DNA from: an uncultured Porphyromonadaceae bacterium
GTDB lineage: Bacteria > Bacteroidota > Bacteroidia > Bacteroidales > Muribaculaceae
Assembly (NCBI GenBank): GCA_947176925.1
Contig: CAMWSN010000001.1
Coordinates: 1 to 52,941 of the forward strand
Direction: 5' to 3'
DNA length: 52,941 bases
In this document: piece by piece, positions 41,228-52,941 of the stretch
Layout of the letters: every line of letters starts with the position of its first letter
How positions within the stretch are numbered: position 1 is the first letter of the stretch
Made by a program: the position numbers and the translations under genes
The notes under the pieces: model-generated
Seen by the model: the letters and a program-made list of their open reading frames with translations, nothing else
Told to the model about the DNA's origin: nothing
Database searches by the model: none

Positions 41228-41766
41228 TCGCTCTTTTTTCGAAAAATTGAAAAATTGACCGAGCCATAGGCGCGATGTTCGACAAATGCCGGATTCCCGC
41301 TATAATCGCGGGTCTTGCCGTGTTCGACCACTACAAGGGTTTCGTCGCCGCAGCGGGGCGATGAGAGGATAGCGGGGACCACCTCCTCAAAGTTCTCCAT
41401 ATCGTAAGGAGGATCAGCAAAAATCAAGTCAACAACGGGACCCGGAGACGCAATGAATTTCAGGGCATCGCCACGCACGAGTTTCAATTCGGAACAGTTG
41501 AGCTGCTGACGCACTTTCTCGATGAACCGGGCCTGGACCGCAGCTTTCTCAACGGCAATAACTGACGCCGCACCGCGGCTGACCATTTCAAGGGAAATAG
41601 CTCCGGTGCCCGCAAAGAGGTCAATGCAACTTGCGCCCTCGAAATCCATAAGGTTCTCAAGGACGTTGAAAATGTTTTCGCGCGCAAAATCTGTGGTGGG
41701 TCGCGCGGTGATATTCGTAGGGACGTCAAAGCGACGACGTCCGAATTTTCCACGTATAATTCTCAT
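41224..41766 (-). CDS. rsmD: 16S rRNA (guanine(966)-N(2))-methyltransferase
   Basis: A 180-residue SAM-dependent methyltransferase. The start MRIIRGKFGRRRF and RPTTDFARENIFNVL are RsmD-typical. SAM binding is by DLFAGTGA (49-56) and the catalytic motif is DPPY (118-121). It methylates G966 of 16S rRNA during 30S assembly. It overlaps both DUF3822 (41766-41763) and the GT4 gene (41227-41224) as ATGA. DUF3822 next to rsmD is common in Bacteroidetes (family knowledge). Confidence 0.95.
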   Translation of the reverse strand: MRIIRGKFGRRRFDVPTNITARPTTDFARENIFNVLENLMDFEGASCIDLFAGTGAISLEMVSRGAASVIAVEKAAVQARFIEKVRQQLNCSELKLVRGDALKFIASPGPVVDLIFADPPYDMENFEEVVPAILSSPRCGDETLVVVEHGKTRDYSGNPAFVEHRAYGSVNFSIFRKKSE

Positions 41767-42575
41767 TTGACAGCAGCGTAAAAAAGGTCAAGGGGAATAT
41801 AATCGGCCCGACACCTGAGGTCTGCAATCTGCGGAGTCAGGAAAAGCGGCGTAGGCTCAAAGTCAGGCACTGCCAAGCGCAATTGTTCGATGGTTTCGTT
41901 TCTGAGATCGGCATCGCCACCTATGCACAGGGCCTCCACTTCCGGTCCCAGTGCAGCTAAAATAAAGTAGGCGCAATCCGGGGCCCCGTCAATCCCGAAG
42001 CGATTGGCAAAAGCTAATCGGCCCTCAGAGTTGAAACTTATCAAGGTCAGTTCTCCGGGCTCGATAAAGGCCACGTTGACAGCTTCGGATTCCGGGCGCA
42101 TATTTCCGACGGCCTCCACAAGCATGGTCATGGACATCGAAATTCTGCCATCAGGGAATGTACGGCTTATGAAGCTGAGCATTTCAGCATCAAGCGCGGC
42201 GACGAGGCGTGATTCACCCGCAACAGGAGCGGAAATCAACCGCCGGGGGGCATCAGAGTCCGGGAGCATAGCCTCCACAATTTCCTCGTCCATCTCCTCG
42301 GGAACAGATACGGGAATCATAACCCGCTGAGAAGAAGCGATCAATATATCAACCCGGCCGAAATCGGACAGTATCAGGGGATTGTCATATATGGCGTTTT
42401 CAAGGGACTCGAGAGTAGAATCGGCCAACGGTTCCGAGTGAGCAATAACGGCTCTCTCAGGCCCTTGAGGACCGAGAATTAGAGCCGAAAATGCCTCAGG
42501 CGACACTTTCAGGACAAGTTGCCACGCCGTCAGGTCTGCCGGCGCCAGATCCGGAGTCAGTCGGGTTACGGTCAT
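41763..42575 (-). CDS. DUF3822 family protein
   Basis: A 270-residue soluble protein. It begins LVLKVSPEAFSALILGP and contains MIPVSVPEEMDEE, a central SEAVNVAFIEPGELTLISFN and FANRFGIDGAPDCAYFILAAL, the pattern of DUF3822, whose fold is thought to resemble actin-like ATPases. No signal peptide or membrane segment is visible. It is coupled by ATGA to pgpH upstream (42575-42572) and to rsmD downstream. The function is unknown; conserved position before rsmD suggests a link to translation or growth control. Confidence 0.85.
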   Translation of the reverse strand: MTVTRLTPDLAPADLTAWQLVLKVSPEAFSALILGPQGPERAVIAHSEPLADSTLESLENAIYDNPLILSDFGRVDILIASSQRVMIPVSVPEEMDEEIVEAMLPDSDAPRRLISAPVAGESRLVAALDAEMLSFISRTFPDGRISMSMTMLVEAVGNMRPESEAVNVAFIEPGELTLISFNSEGRLAFANRFGIDGAPDCAYFILAALGPEVEALCIGGDADLRNETIEQLRLAVPDFEPTPLFLTPQIADLRCRADYIPLDLFYAAVK

Positions 42576-44596
42576 TTCTTATCTGGATAAGCTACTCGCG
42601 AATGGTAAATGGTGCGCAAGCGCTGGATAAACGTATTTTTAATCGTGGCCACGTCTCGGAACGCCAAGGGCGACTCATTGTGCAAACCCTCGGCAATCTG
42701 AGTGTCAATAATCCGGTTGACAAGGTCGGTAATGGCTTCGGGTGTATACTCTTTGAGCGAACGCGAGGCAGCCTCTACGGCGTCGGCCATCATCAGGATC
42801 GAGGTCTCGATACTCTGCGGGTTAGGCCCGGGATAAGTAAAGAGCGTGGGGTCAGGGGTTTCCCCGGGATGCTTTTTCTGCCAGGTAATGTAGAAGTAGC
42901 GGGCCGTGCCTCGTCCATGATGTTCGAGAATAAACCGGCGGATAACGGCCGGGAGCTTGGCCTTTTCAGCCTTTTTGACTCCATCGGTCACATGGCCGAG
43001 GATAATCCGTGCACTCTGTTCGGGTTCAAGGGCGTCATGAGGGTTCACGCCATGTTGATTCTCCGTAAAGAAGGCCGGATTGTTGATTTTACCGATATCA
43101 TGATAAAGCGCGCCGGCACGTACAAGCTGAACGTTGGCACCCACTTCGGCGGCGGCTTCGGCGGCGAGATTGCTGACGGCCATGGAGTGCTGGAAAGTTC
43201 CGGGACATTCGGAGGATAGCTGGCGCAAGACCGGATTATTGACATCGCTGAGCTCTACAAGGGCCACCAAGGACGTGAAACCAAACAGGCGCTCGAAGAC
43301 GAAAATCAGCACGTAGGCAAAACTGATAAGCACGGCGTTGATGGCACAGAATCCGAACACCCGGCCCGATAAAGAAGCAAAGGAGCCGGTCATCATCAGG
43401 TTAATTGACGCATATCCCAGTGAATAGACCAGGAAAACCAAGACGGCGGAACGCACGAGCTGGGAGCGGCGCGACATTTCGCGCAATGATATATTGGCCG
43501 TAACTCCCGCAAGGAATTGCATGAAGATGAACTCCATGGGGTAAGGAGCGATTACGGCACAAATCAGTATGGTCACCAACAGGGTGAACAGAGCCGTGCG
43601 TCCATCGAAGAAGACGAGCACCATAATCGGAATCATCGCAAATGGGACAACGTAGATTCCCGAGGTGAATGACTTGCTTATCAAGAAGGCAAAAATCGCG
43701 AATGCCAACACGTTTAGTACAAGAAACAGGCAAACCTTCGGCTGAACAAACAACCGACGACGGAAGCCATAGAGGAAAAAGGCGAAAAGAGTCATCAACA
43801 GTCCGACGTAGAGGAATTTAGCCACCCATACGTAGACGGTTTTGCCCGTATCGGCATTTCCGCGCTCGGCGTGCATCTGCTCATAGGTTTTCAGGACCGT
43901 GTAGAGCCTAAGGGTCACGATATCTCCCTGGTCTATAATACGTTCGCCCTGCTGAATCACACCTATCGGGGCCGAAGCTTTCCGATATAGGTCTTCACGC
44001 ATCCGGTTTGACGTCTCGGAGTCAATCTCAACATTTGGAGCAATGATCTGAGCGAGTTTCGATTTCTCAATCGCATAATGAGTTTCATCGCCGGGAAGCT
44101 GCTCCTTGATCCATTCGTAGGCCTTGCGCGGCGAGCGCATCGAGGTGGTCGGATGGGCAACCAAGGTATTGTCCGAAGCTAAACGAATCTGAGGCAGATG
44201 GCCGGTAATGACGTCGGTGTAAGTACTTTCGTCAACGACTCCGGCCTGGTAAAGCTCACGCAACTTCTGCTCAACTTTACTGCGGGTCTGGTCACTGATG
44301 CCACTGACTTCAGCAAGGGCCCGGGAGGCCTGTTGACGCACCTGGTCATCAACGGACTTATTCCGCCGATAGACAGGAACAAAATTGCGGTCGATAGAGT
44401 CACACGCATTTTTGATGCTCAGGGAGTCCAGATGGACGGGAATATCAAACGGCGCCGTCAGCAGCTTATAGTTCCACGGTCGGTTGACTTCGTAGACATA
44501 GGTCGACGTAGAGGTCCGGGGCATCAGCCAGACAATGATAAAAGTGGTCAGGGCGAAGATGCAAACCTGGGTCCAATAGCGGAATCTCTTTTTCAT
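42572..44596 (-). CDS. pgpH: 7TM-HD (PgpH-type) membrane phosphodiesterase, predicted c-di-AMP hydrolase
   Basis: A 674-residue protein. The first membrane segment (about 10-25) is followed by an extracytoplasmic 7TMR-HDED domain (30-250), a block of about six further membrane segments (257-435) and a cytoplasmic HD domain: CPGTFQHSMAVSNLA with His470, LYHDIGKI with His499/Asp500, ILGHVTDG and FILEHHG, then MMADAVEAASRSL. This is the PgpH layout; characterised members hydrolyse cyclic di-AMP to pApA and are inhibited by (p)ppGpp. It is translated directly after the Rel protein through an ATGA overlap (44596-44593). No diadenylate cyclase gene lies in the window. Confidence 0.92.
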   Translation of the reverse strand: MKKRFRYWTQVCIFALTTFIIVWLMPRTSTSTYVYEVNRPWNYKLLTAPFDIPVHLDSLSIKNACDSIDRNFVPVYRRNKSVDDQVRQQASRALAEVSGISDQTRSKVEQKLRELYQAGVVDESTYTDVITGHLPQIRLASDNTLVAHPTTSMRSPRKAYEWIKEQLPGDETHYAIEKSKLAQIIAPNVEIDSETSNRMREDLYRKASAPIGVIQQGERIIDQGDIVTLRLYTVLKTYEQMHAERGNADTGKTVYVWVAKFLYVGLLMTLFAFFLYGFRRRLFVQPKVCLFLVLNVLAFAIFAFLISKSFTSGIYVVPFAMIPIMVLVFFDGRTALFTLLVTILICAVIAPYPMEFIFMQFLAGVTANISLREMSRRSQLVRSAVLVFLVYSLGYASINLMMTGSFASLSGRVFGFCAINAVLISFAYVLIFVFERLFGFTSLVALVELSDVNNPVLRQLSSECPGTFQHSMAVSNLAAEAAAEVGANVQLVRAGALYHDIGKINNPAFFTENQHGVNPHDALEPEQSARIILGHVTDGVKKAEKAKLPAVIRRFILEHHGRGTARYFYITWQKKHPGETPDPTLFTYPGPNPQSIETSILMMADAVEAASRSLKEYTPEAITDLVNRIIDTQIAEGLHNESPLAFRDVATIKNTFIQRLRTIYHSRVAYPDKK

Positions 44597-46854
44597 AGGC
44601 GCACGGCTGAGGTTAGACCATTAACATCCTTAAGCTCGCGGATAAGTTCATCGACTGTATCGGCGTCAACAACCTTGACCGTCAGCGAGCCGGAGAATAC
44701 CTCGTCTGTGGCTTCGATAGTGAAGCTGCGGATGTCGATGCCATGAGCGGCGCTGACCTTTGAGGTTATCTCACTGAGAATTCCGCGGCGGTCAATGCCC
44801 TCCATGCGGACCGTAGCCAAGAACTTAGGCACTCCGGAAAGTCGGCCCCAGCGGGTGGCGAGGATGCGGCCGCCATATGTGGCCTTGAGGACGGCGGCGC
44901 GAGGACACGTCAGCGAATGGACGGTCACCGTCCCGTTATCTTCAAGGAATCCCATGACGTCATCACCCGGGAGCGGGTTACAGCAGTCGGCAGTAACGTA
45001 ATTCCTGGTCTTGTCATTGTCAACAAGGACGTATGTTTCCTTGAGATTGACGTTTGCGGGAATCACTAAGTCCTCATCCTCATCGGCCTGCCATCGGTCA
45101 CGCGCCGAGGTCTTTTTGCCGGGCATGAACGGATCAATGAGGTATTTTTTGAACATTGCCCCGGCGCCCTGAGATTTCTTTTTGAAGGCGGCAATGGAGT
45201 CAGCGGGATTGATTTCATTTCGGGCAATGCCCATATAAATATCTTCGCGGGAATTGACGTGGTAATAGCCCATCATCTTGGTTATCACCTCATTTGATTC
45301 CTCCATTCCGGCCTCTTTCAGGGCCTGGGCAAGGATGGCTCGACCTTTTTCAATCAAGGGCTGATGATCACGCCGGAGGGCTTGACGCAGACGGGTACGC
45401 GCCTTGGCCGTAGCCAGGAAGTTGAGCCATTCGGGCTGAGGGGTCTGAGAGTCGGAGGTGATGATTTCAACCTGGTCGCCGCTCTGGAGCTTGGCATTAA
45501 GGGGAACCAATTTATGATTGACCTTGCCGGCAATACAGCGCAGACCCAACTCGGAGTGGAGATAGAAAGCAAGGTCCAGGACAGTGGCGTTAGCCGGCAG
45601 GGTTATCGGTTCTCCCTTAGGGGTGAAGACGACAATCTCACTGGCAAAGAGGTTAAGTTTCAGGGTGTCAAGAAAATCAATTGCGTTAGGCTCGGGACTT
45701 TCAAGAATATCCTTGATAGTCTGAATCCAAAGGGTCAGCTCGCGCTCCTCGTCGCTCTCGCCGTCCTTGTATTTCCAGTGGGCGGCAAATCCGCGTTCGG
45801 CAATGTCGTCCATGCGCCGCGAACGAATCTGAATCTCGACCCAGTTGCCGTCATGGCCCATTACGGTCAGGTGAAGAGCCTGATAGCCGTTGGCCTTGGG
45901 GACGGAAATCCAGTCACGCGTGCGGTCCGGGTGAAGCTTGTATATATCTGTAATAGCCGAATAAATTCGCCAGCTGAGTTCCTTTTCCATTGCCGGATCG
46001 GGGCAGTCGAAAATGATTCGCATGGCGTAAAGATCATAAACCTCCTCGAAGGGAATTTTCTTGTTTTCCATCTTACGCCAGATGGAATAGATACTCTTGA
46101 GTCGATACTTGGCGTCGAACTTGATACCCATCTCATTGAGCTTCTGCTCAATAGGCCCGGCAAAGTCCTGATAGACCATCCGACGCTCACGCTCGGTAGC
46201 CTCGATTTTGTCAGAAATTTCCTGATAAGCCGCGGGGTGCTCATATTTGAAGCTAAGGTCTTCGAGTTCGGTCTTGATGGCAAAAAGACCGAGGCGATGA
46301 GCCAAGGGGGCGTAGATGTAAAGCGTCTCGCCGGCAATCTTATATTGCTTGTTAGGGGCCATTGAGCCGAGAGTGCGCATGTTATGCAGACGGTCAGCCA
46401 TCTTGATAAGCACAACCCGGATATCATCGTTCATCGTCAGCAGGAGCTTGCGGAAGTTCTCCGCCTGGGCCGAGGCATGTTCGCCGAAAATCCCTCCGGA
46501 AATCTTGGTAAGTCCCTCGACGAGCTGGGCGATTTTGTCGCCAAACTGGGCGCGTATATCCTCAACTGTATAGTCCGTATCCTCAACCACGTCATGGAGC
46601 AACGCGGCACAGATGCTCGTAGACCCGAGCCCAATCTCACGCGAGGCAATGCGCGCAACTGCTATTGGATGAAGTATATAAGGCTCGCCGGAGCGCCGAC
46701 GCACTCCCGCATGAGCATTTTTTGCAAACTTATAGGCACGCTCAATAATTTCCACCTTTTTGCGATGGTTGGAGTTGAGATAGCCTTGAAGGACTTCCTG
46801 AAACGCGGCATCGATGATGCGCTCTTCCTCCGGGGTATTAGCCTGCTGATTCAT
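44593..46854 (-). CDS. Rel/SpoT-type bifunctional (p)ppGpp synthetase/hydrolase
   Basis: A 753-residue RSH protein. The hydrolase HD domain is intact (NAHAGVRRRSGEPYILHP, LLHDVVEDT with His87/Asp88, KMADRLHNMRTL). The synthetase domain has YRLKSIYSIWRKM, EVYDLYAMRIIF, DWISVPKANGYQALHLT and VEIQIRSRRMDDIAERG. A TGS domain (VVFTPKGEPITLPANATVLD), a Cys-Cys motif (TADCCNPLPGD) and a C-terminal ACT domain (RMEGIDRRGILSEIT) complete it, so both activities are expected. It makes and degrades the stringent-response alarmone. It is first in a six-gene operon with its own promoter 25 bases upstream, and its stop overlaps pgpH. Confidence 0.95.
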   Translation of the reverse strand: MNQQANTPEEERIIDAAFQEVLQGYLNSNHRKKVEIIERAYKFAKNAHAGVRRRSGEPYILHPIAVARIASREIGLGSTSICAALLHDVVEDTDYTVEDIRAQFGDKIAQLVEGLTKISGGIFGEHASAQAENFRKLLLTMNDDIRVVLIKMADRLHNMRTLGSMAPNKQYKIAGETLYIYAPLAHRLGLFAIKTELEDLSFKYEHPAAYQEISDKIEATERERRMVYQDFAGPIEQKLNEMGIKFDAKYRLKSIYSIWRKMENKKIPFEEVYDLYAMRIIFDCPDPAMEKELSWRIYSAITDIYKLHPDRTRDWISVPKANGYQALHLTVMGHDGNWVEIQIRSRRMDDIAERGFAAHWKYKDGESDEERELTLWIQTIKDILESPEPNAIDFLDTLKLNLFASEIVVFTPKGEPITLPANATVLDLAFYLHSELGLRCIAGKVNHKLVPLNAKLQSGDQVEIITSDSQTPQPEWLNFLATAKARTRLRQALRRDHQPLIEKGRAILAQALKEAGMEESNEVITKMMGYYHVNSREDIYMGIARNEINPADSIAAFKKKSQGAGAMFKKYLIDPFMPGKKTSARDRWQADEDEDLVIPANVNLKETYVLVDNDKTRNYVTADCCNPLPGDDVMGFLEDNGTVTVHSLTCPRAAVLKATYGGRILATRWGRLSGVPKFLATVRMEGIDRRGILSEITSKVSAAHGIDIRSFTIEATDEVFSGSLTVKVVDADTVDELIRELKDVNGLTSAVRL

Positions 46855-46879
46855 AATGATTAGTCTATAAATATACCCT

Positions 46880-46911
46880 CAAATTTACAAAAATTTTTCA
46901 ACCTCCCCAAA
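46880..46911 (-). promoter_or_regulatory. promoter of the Rel-PgpH-DUF3822-RsmD-GT-GT operon
   Basis: TTTG (46911-46908), a 20-base spacer and TAAATTTG (46887-46880) on the minus strand match the consensus fully. The start would be near 46874, leaving a leader of about 20 bases. Confidence 0.85.
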
Positions 46912-46931
46912 AAATTTCGAAAATTTACTCA

Positions 46932-46979
46932 AAAAAATAACATAGCGGCTGACGGCTCTGAGAAAGAGCCCACAGCCGC
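46932..46979 (-). terminator. intrinsic terminator after the DUF5606 gene
   Basis: GCGGCTG (46945-46951) pairs with CAGCCGC (46973-46979), and GGCTCT (46953-46958) with AGAGCC (46965-46970). On the minus strand a T-tract follows (rc of the A-run about 46932-46938). It isolates the Rel operon from the gene upstream. Confidence 0.88.
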
Positions 46980-46998
46980 CACGGAGCGTAAAAATAAG

Positions 46999-47436
46999 TT
47001 ATGCTTCCTCGGCCGGAGTATCTTCGGCCGAGGGTTCTTCAGCGGGTTCGGGGTCGGCAAAATCAGTGATGCCGGCGCTGATAAGCTGGTTGTACCAGGT
47101 CAGGAGTTTGCGGATGTCGCTGAGGTGGACACGCTCGCGGTCAAAGTCAGGAAGGACCTTGGCGAAAAAGTCACGAAGGCCGGATTCATCGAGGGCTTTG
47201 GCGTCAACGGGTTCGCCGCCGGCAACTTCCTTGAGGTTGGTGAGTACCTGACCGAGGGCCACGTCTTCGCCATCGGTATACATGGCCACGTCGGCCAGGG
47301 AGATGACGCGGTCACGCTGATTGACGGGGAAACGTTTGCCGGTACCAAGCTGTTCGACGATGAGGGAGCCGCGACCGGAGCTGACGAGTTTATAAAGTCC
47401 GGGCTTGCCGGCGATACTGAGAATTCCTTGAATCAT
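46999..47436 (-). CDS. DUF5606 domain-containing protein
   Basis: A 145-residue cytoplasmic protein. The start MIQGILSIAGKPGLYKLVSS and the SLIVEQLGTGKRFPV strand that follows are typical of DUF5606, a small family widespread in Bacteroidetes. A helical middle (LRDFFAKVLPDFDRERVHLSDIRK, split here by LP) is followed by KLLTWYNQLISAGITDF and an acidic Pro/Glu tail. The N-terminal fold may resemble an SH3-like barrel, but that is a guess. It lies 50 bases downstream of the beta-galactosidase stop, across a 9-bp tandem repeat, and may be co-transcribed with it. The function is unknown. Confidence 0.85.
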   Translation of the reverse strand: MIQGILSIAGKPGLYKLVSSGRGSLIVEQLGTGKRFPVNQRDRVISLADVAMYTDGEDVALGQVLTNLKEVAGGEPVDAKALDESGLRDFFAKVLPDFDRERVHLSDIRKLLTWYNQLISAGITDFADPEPAEEPSAEDTPAEEA

Positions 47437-47448
47437 TTTCTGGAGTTT

Positions 47449-47484
47449 TTTATAAGATTTATAAGTTTTATAAGAATTATAAAG
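47449..47484. repeat. four 9-bp tandem repeats between the GH2 and DUF5606 genes
   Basis: TTTATAAGA (47449-47457), TTTATAAGT (47458-47466), TTTATAAGA (47467-47475) and ATTATAAAG (47476-47484). TTATAA recurs exactly every nine bases. The block fills most of the 50-base gap just upstream of the DUF5606 start at 47436, where copy-number change would alter the leader. Confidence 0.9.
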
Positions 47485-47486
47485 AT

Positions 47487-51416
<3,930 letters not shown>

Positions 51417-51440
51417 ATATTGAAAATTTCTTGCTTGACT

Positions 51441-52079
51441 TTAGAACATGTAGGCCAGGCGGACGTTCCAGCCGCGGGAGCGGGCGCTGTAGTCATCCAG
51501 GAGGCGGGTTTTGACCATGTAGGTCATGCCCCAGGAGTAGCCCGCGGTGATTTGCCAGTGGCGGAAGAGCTCGACGCCGGCGCCGCATGCAAGCTGAACA
51601 TCGCCGCCGCTGAAGCGGTAGGCATCGATGCCGTTGTTGCGGTTGCGGCTGTTAGCAAGCTGGATGTTGAACTCGGGACCGCCATAGACTATCGGGGCAA
51701 TGATTTCTTCCGCTCCCTGCATCTTGGTCCATTTCCAGCGGATGTGGATGGGGAGCCATAGATTGTGGGCCAAAGTGGTTTCATTGCCGAAGCCGCCCTG
51801 CTGCGGGAGGCTCCATACGGGTTTCTGTCCAAGGTTGACCTTGGCGCCGGTCATCGAGTAACCGAGGCCAAAGTCAATGCCTAAGCCAAAGTCAGTGAAG
51901 ATAAACTCACACTGCACCGCAGCGGAGGGACCGACTTGCATCGACGTGTCGACAATCTTCTGCTTGAACTTGAGTTCAGAGAAGTTGGCGCCGAGTTGAG
52001 GTCCGTAGCTGAACTGCGCGGAGGCCGCGAGGCTGACGAGACAGCCGATTAGGAGCAGGGTGAGTTTTCTTGCGTTCAT
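51441..52079 (-). CDS. outer-membrane beta-barrel (PorT-like) protein
   Basis: A 212-residue exported protein with signal peptide (MNARKLTLLLIGCLVSLAASA). It alternates hydrophobic and polar residues in about eight strands, starting FSYGPQLGANFSEL, through LGIDFGLGYSMTGAKV and NLWLPIHIRWKW, and ends in a C-terminal aromatic strand (WNVRLAYMF) as outer-membrane barrels do. This is the PorT/outer-membrane beta-barrel family of Bacteroidetes. Its role (structural, or part of a secretion or motility assembly) cannot be told. It starts two bases after the enolase stop, so it is probably co-transcribed with that gene, and is followed by a strong terminator. Confidence 0.85.
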   Translation of the reverse strand: MNARKLTLLLIGCLVSLAASAQFSYGPQLGANFSELKFKQKIVDTSMQVGPSAAVQCEFIFTDFGLGIDFGLGYSMTGAKVNLGQKPVWSLPQQGGFGNETTLAHNLWLPIHIRWKWTKMQGAEEIIAPIVYGGPEFNIQLANSRNRNNGIDAYRFSGGDVQLACGAGVELFRHWQITAGYSWGMTYMVKTRLLDDYSARSRGWNVRLAYMF

Positions 52080-52081
52080 AA

Positions 52082-52941
<860 letters not shown>

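Overview
The window looks like a chromosomal segment from a member of the Bacteroidales, probably a gut Muribaculaceae-like species (the family is an inference). The sequence supports the order in several ways: many promoters fit the Bacteroidetes form TTTG-N(about 20)-TAnnTTTG; there are fimbrillin-type lipoproteins; two secreted enzymes end in the Gly-Arg-Arg / Gly-(Leu/Ile)-Tyr tails typical of type IX secretion or Por-type sorting; and lineage-typical families occur (DUF3822, DUF5606, DUF4922, PorT-like barrels). No rRNA, tRNA, CRISPR array, transposase or integrase was recognised.

Layout. Positions 1-5463 hold the tail of a fimbrillin gene facing a three-gene fimbrillin operon, with a shared terminator between them. 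Positions 5542-11677 hold an LD-carboxypeptidase diverging from an ATGA-overlapped operon (Na/Pi cotransporter with PhoU-like tail, C10 cysteine protease, SDR epimerase). A large sialidase follows (11877-15290). From 27104 down to 15415 almost everything reads leftward: a Wza-like export lipoprotein, a Wzc-like tyrosine kinase, a cell-wall amidase and a GT2 glycosyltransferase form one capsule/exopolysaccharide operon, followed by an AlbA/Schlafen-type ATP-binding regulator, a DUF4922-SpoIID fusion and a NamZ muramidase. Surface-polysaccharide export and peptidoglycan turnover are therefore intertwined here. Divergent from this operon is a two-gene lysis-like pair (65-residue membrane protein plus GH24 lysozyme). 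A leucine-rich-repeat protein and the cysE-cysK cysteine pair follow.

Positions 30981-31410 contain no protein gene but hold a strikingly self-complementary region, expressed from its own TAACTTTG box, that folds on paper into a long interrupted hairpin with a large central bubble, as 6S RNA does. Downstream are a SHOCT-domain membrane protein, a DUF4177-like lipoprotein and a secreted protein of unknown function, then a GNAT/52-residue toxin-antitoxin-like pair, a SulP anion transporter with an overlapping TPR protein, and an L-rhamnose mutarotase.

Positions 46854 to 38964 form a leftward operon of six genes, each junction an ATGA overlap: a Rel/SpoT (p)ppGpp enzyme, a PgpH-type 7TM-HD phosphodiesterase (c-di-AMP family), DUF3822, RsmD and two GT4 glycosyltransferases. 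It starts from a near-perfect promoter. The right end has DUF5606, a multidomain GH2 beta-galactosidase, an outer-membrane beta-barrel and the 3' part of enolase. All functions are read from recognisable motifs and family knowledge; no database search was possible.
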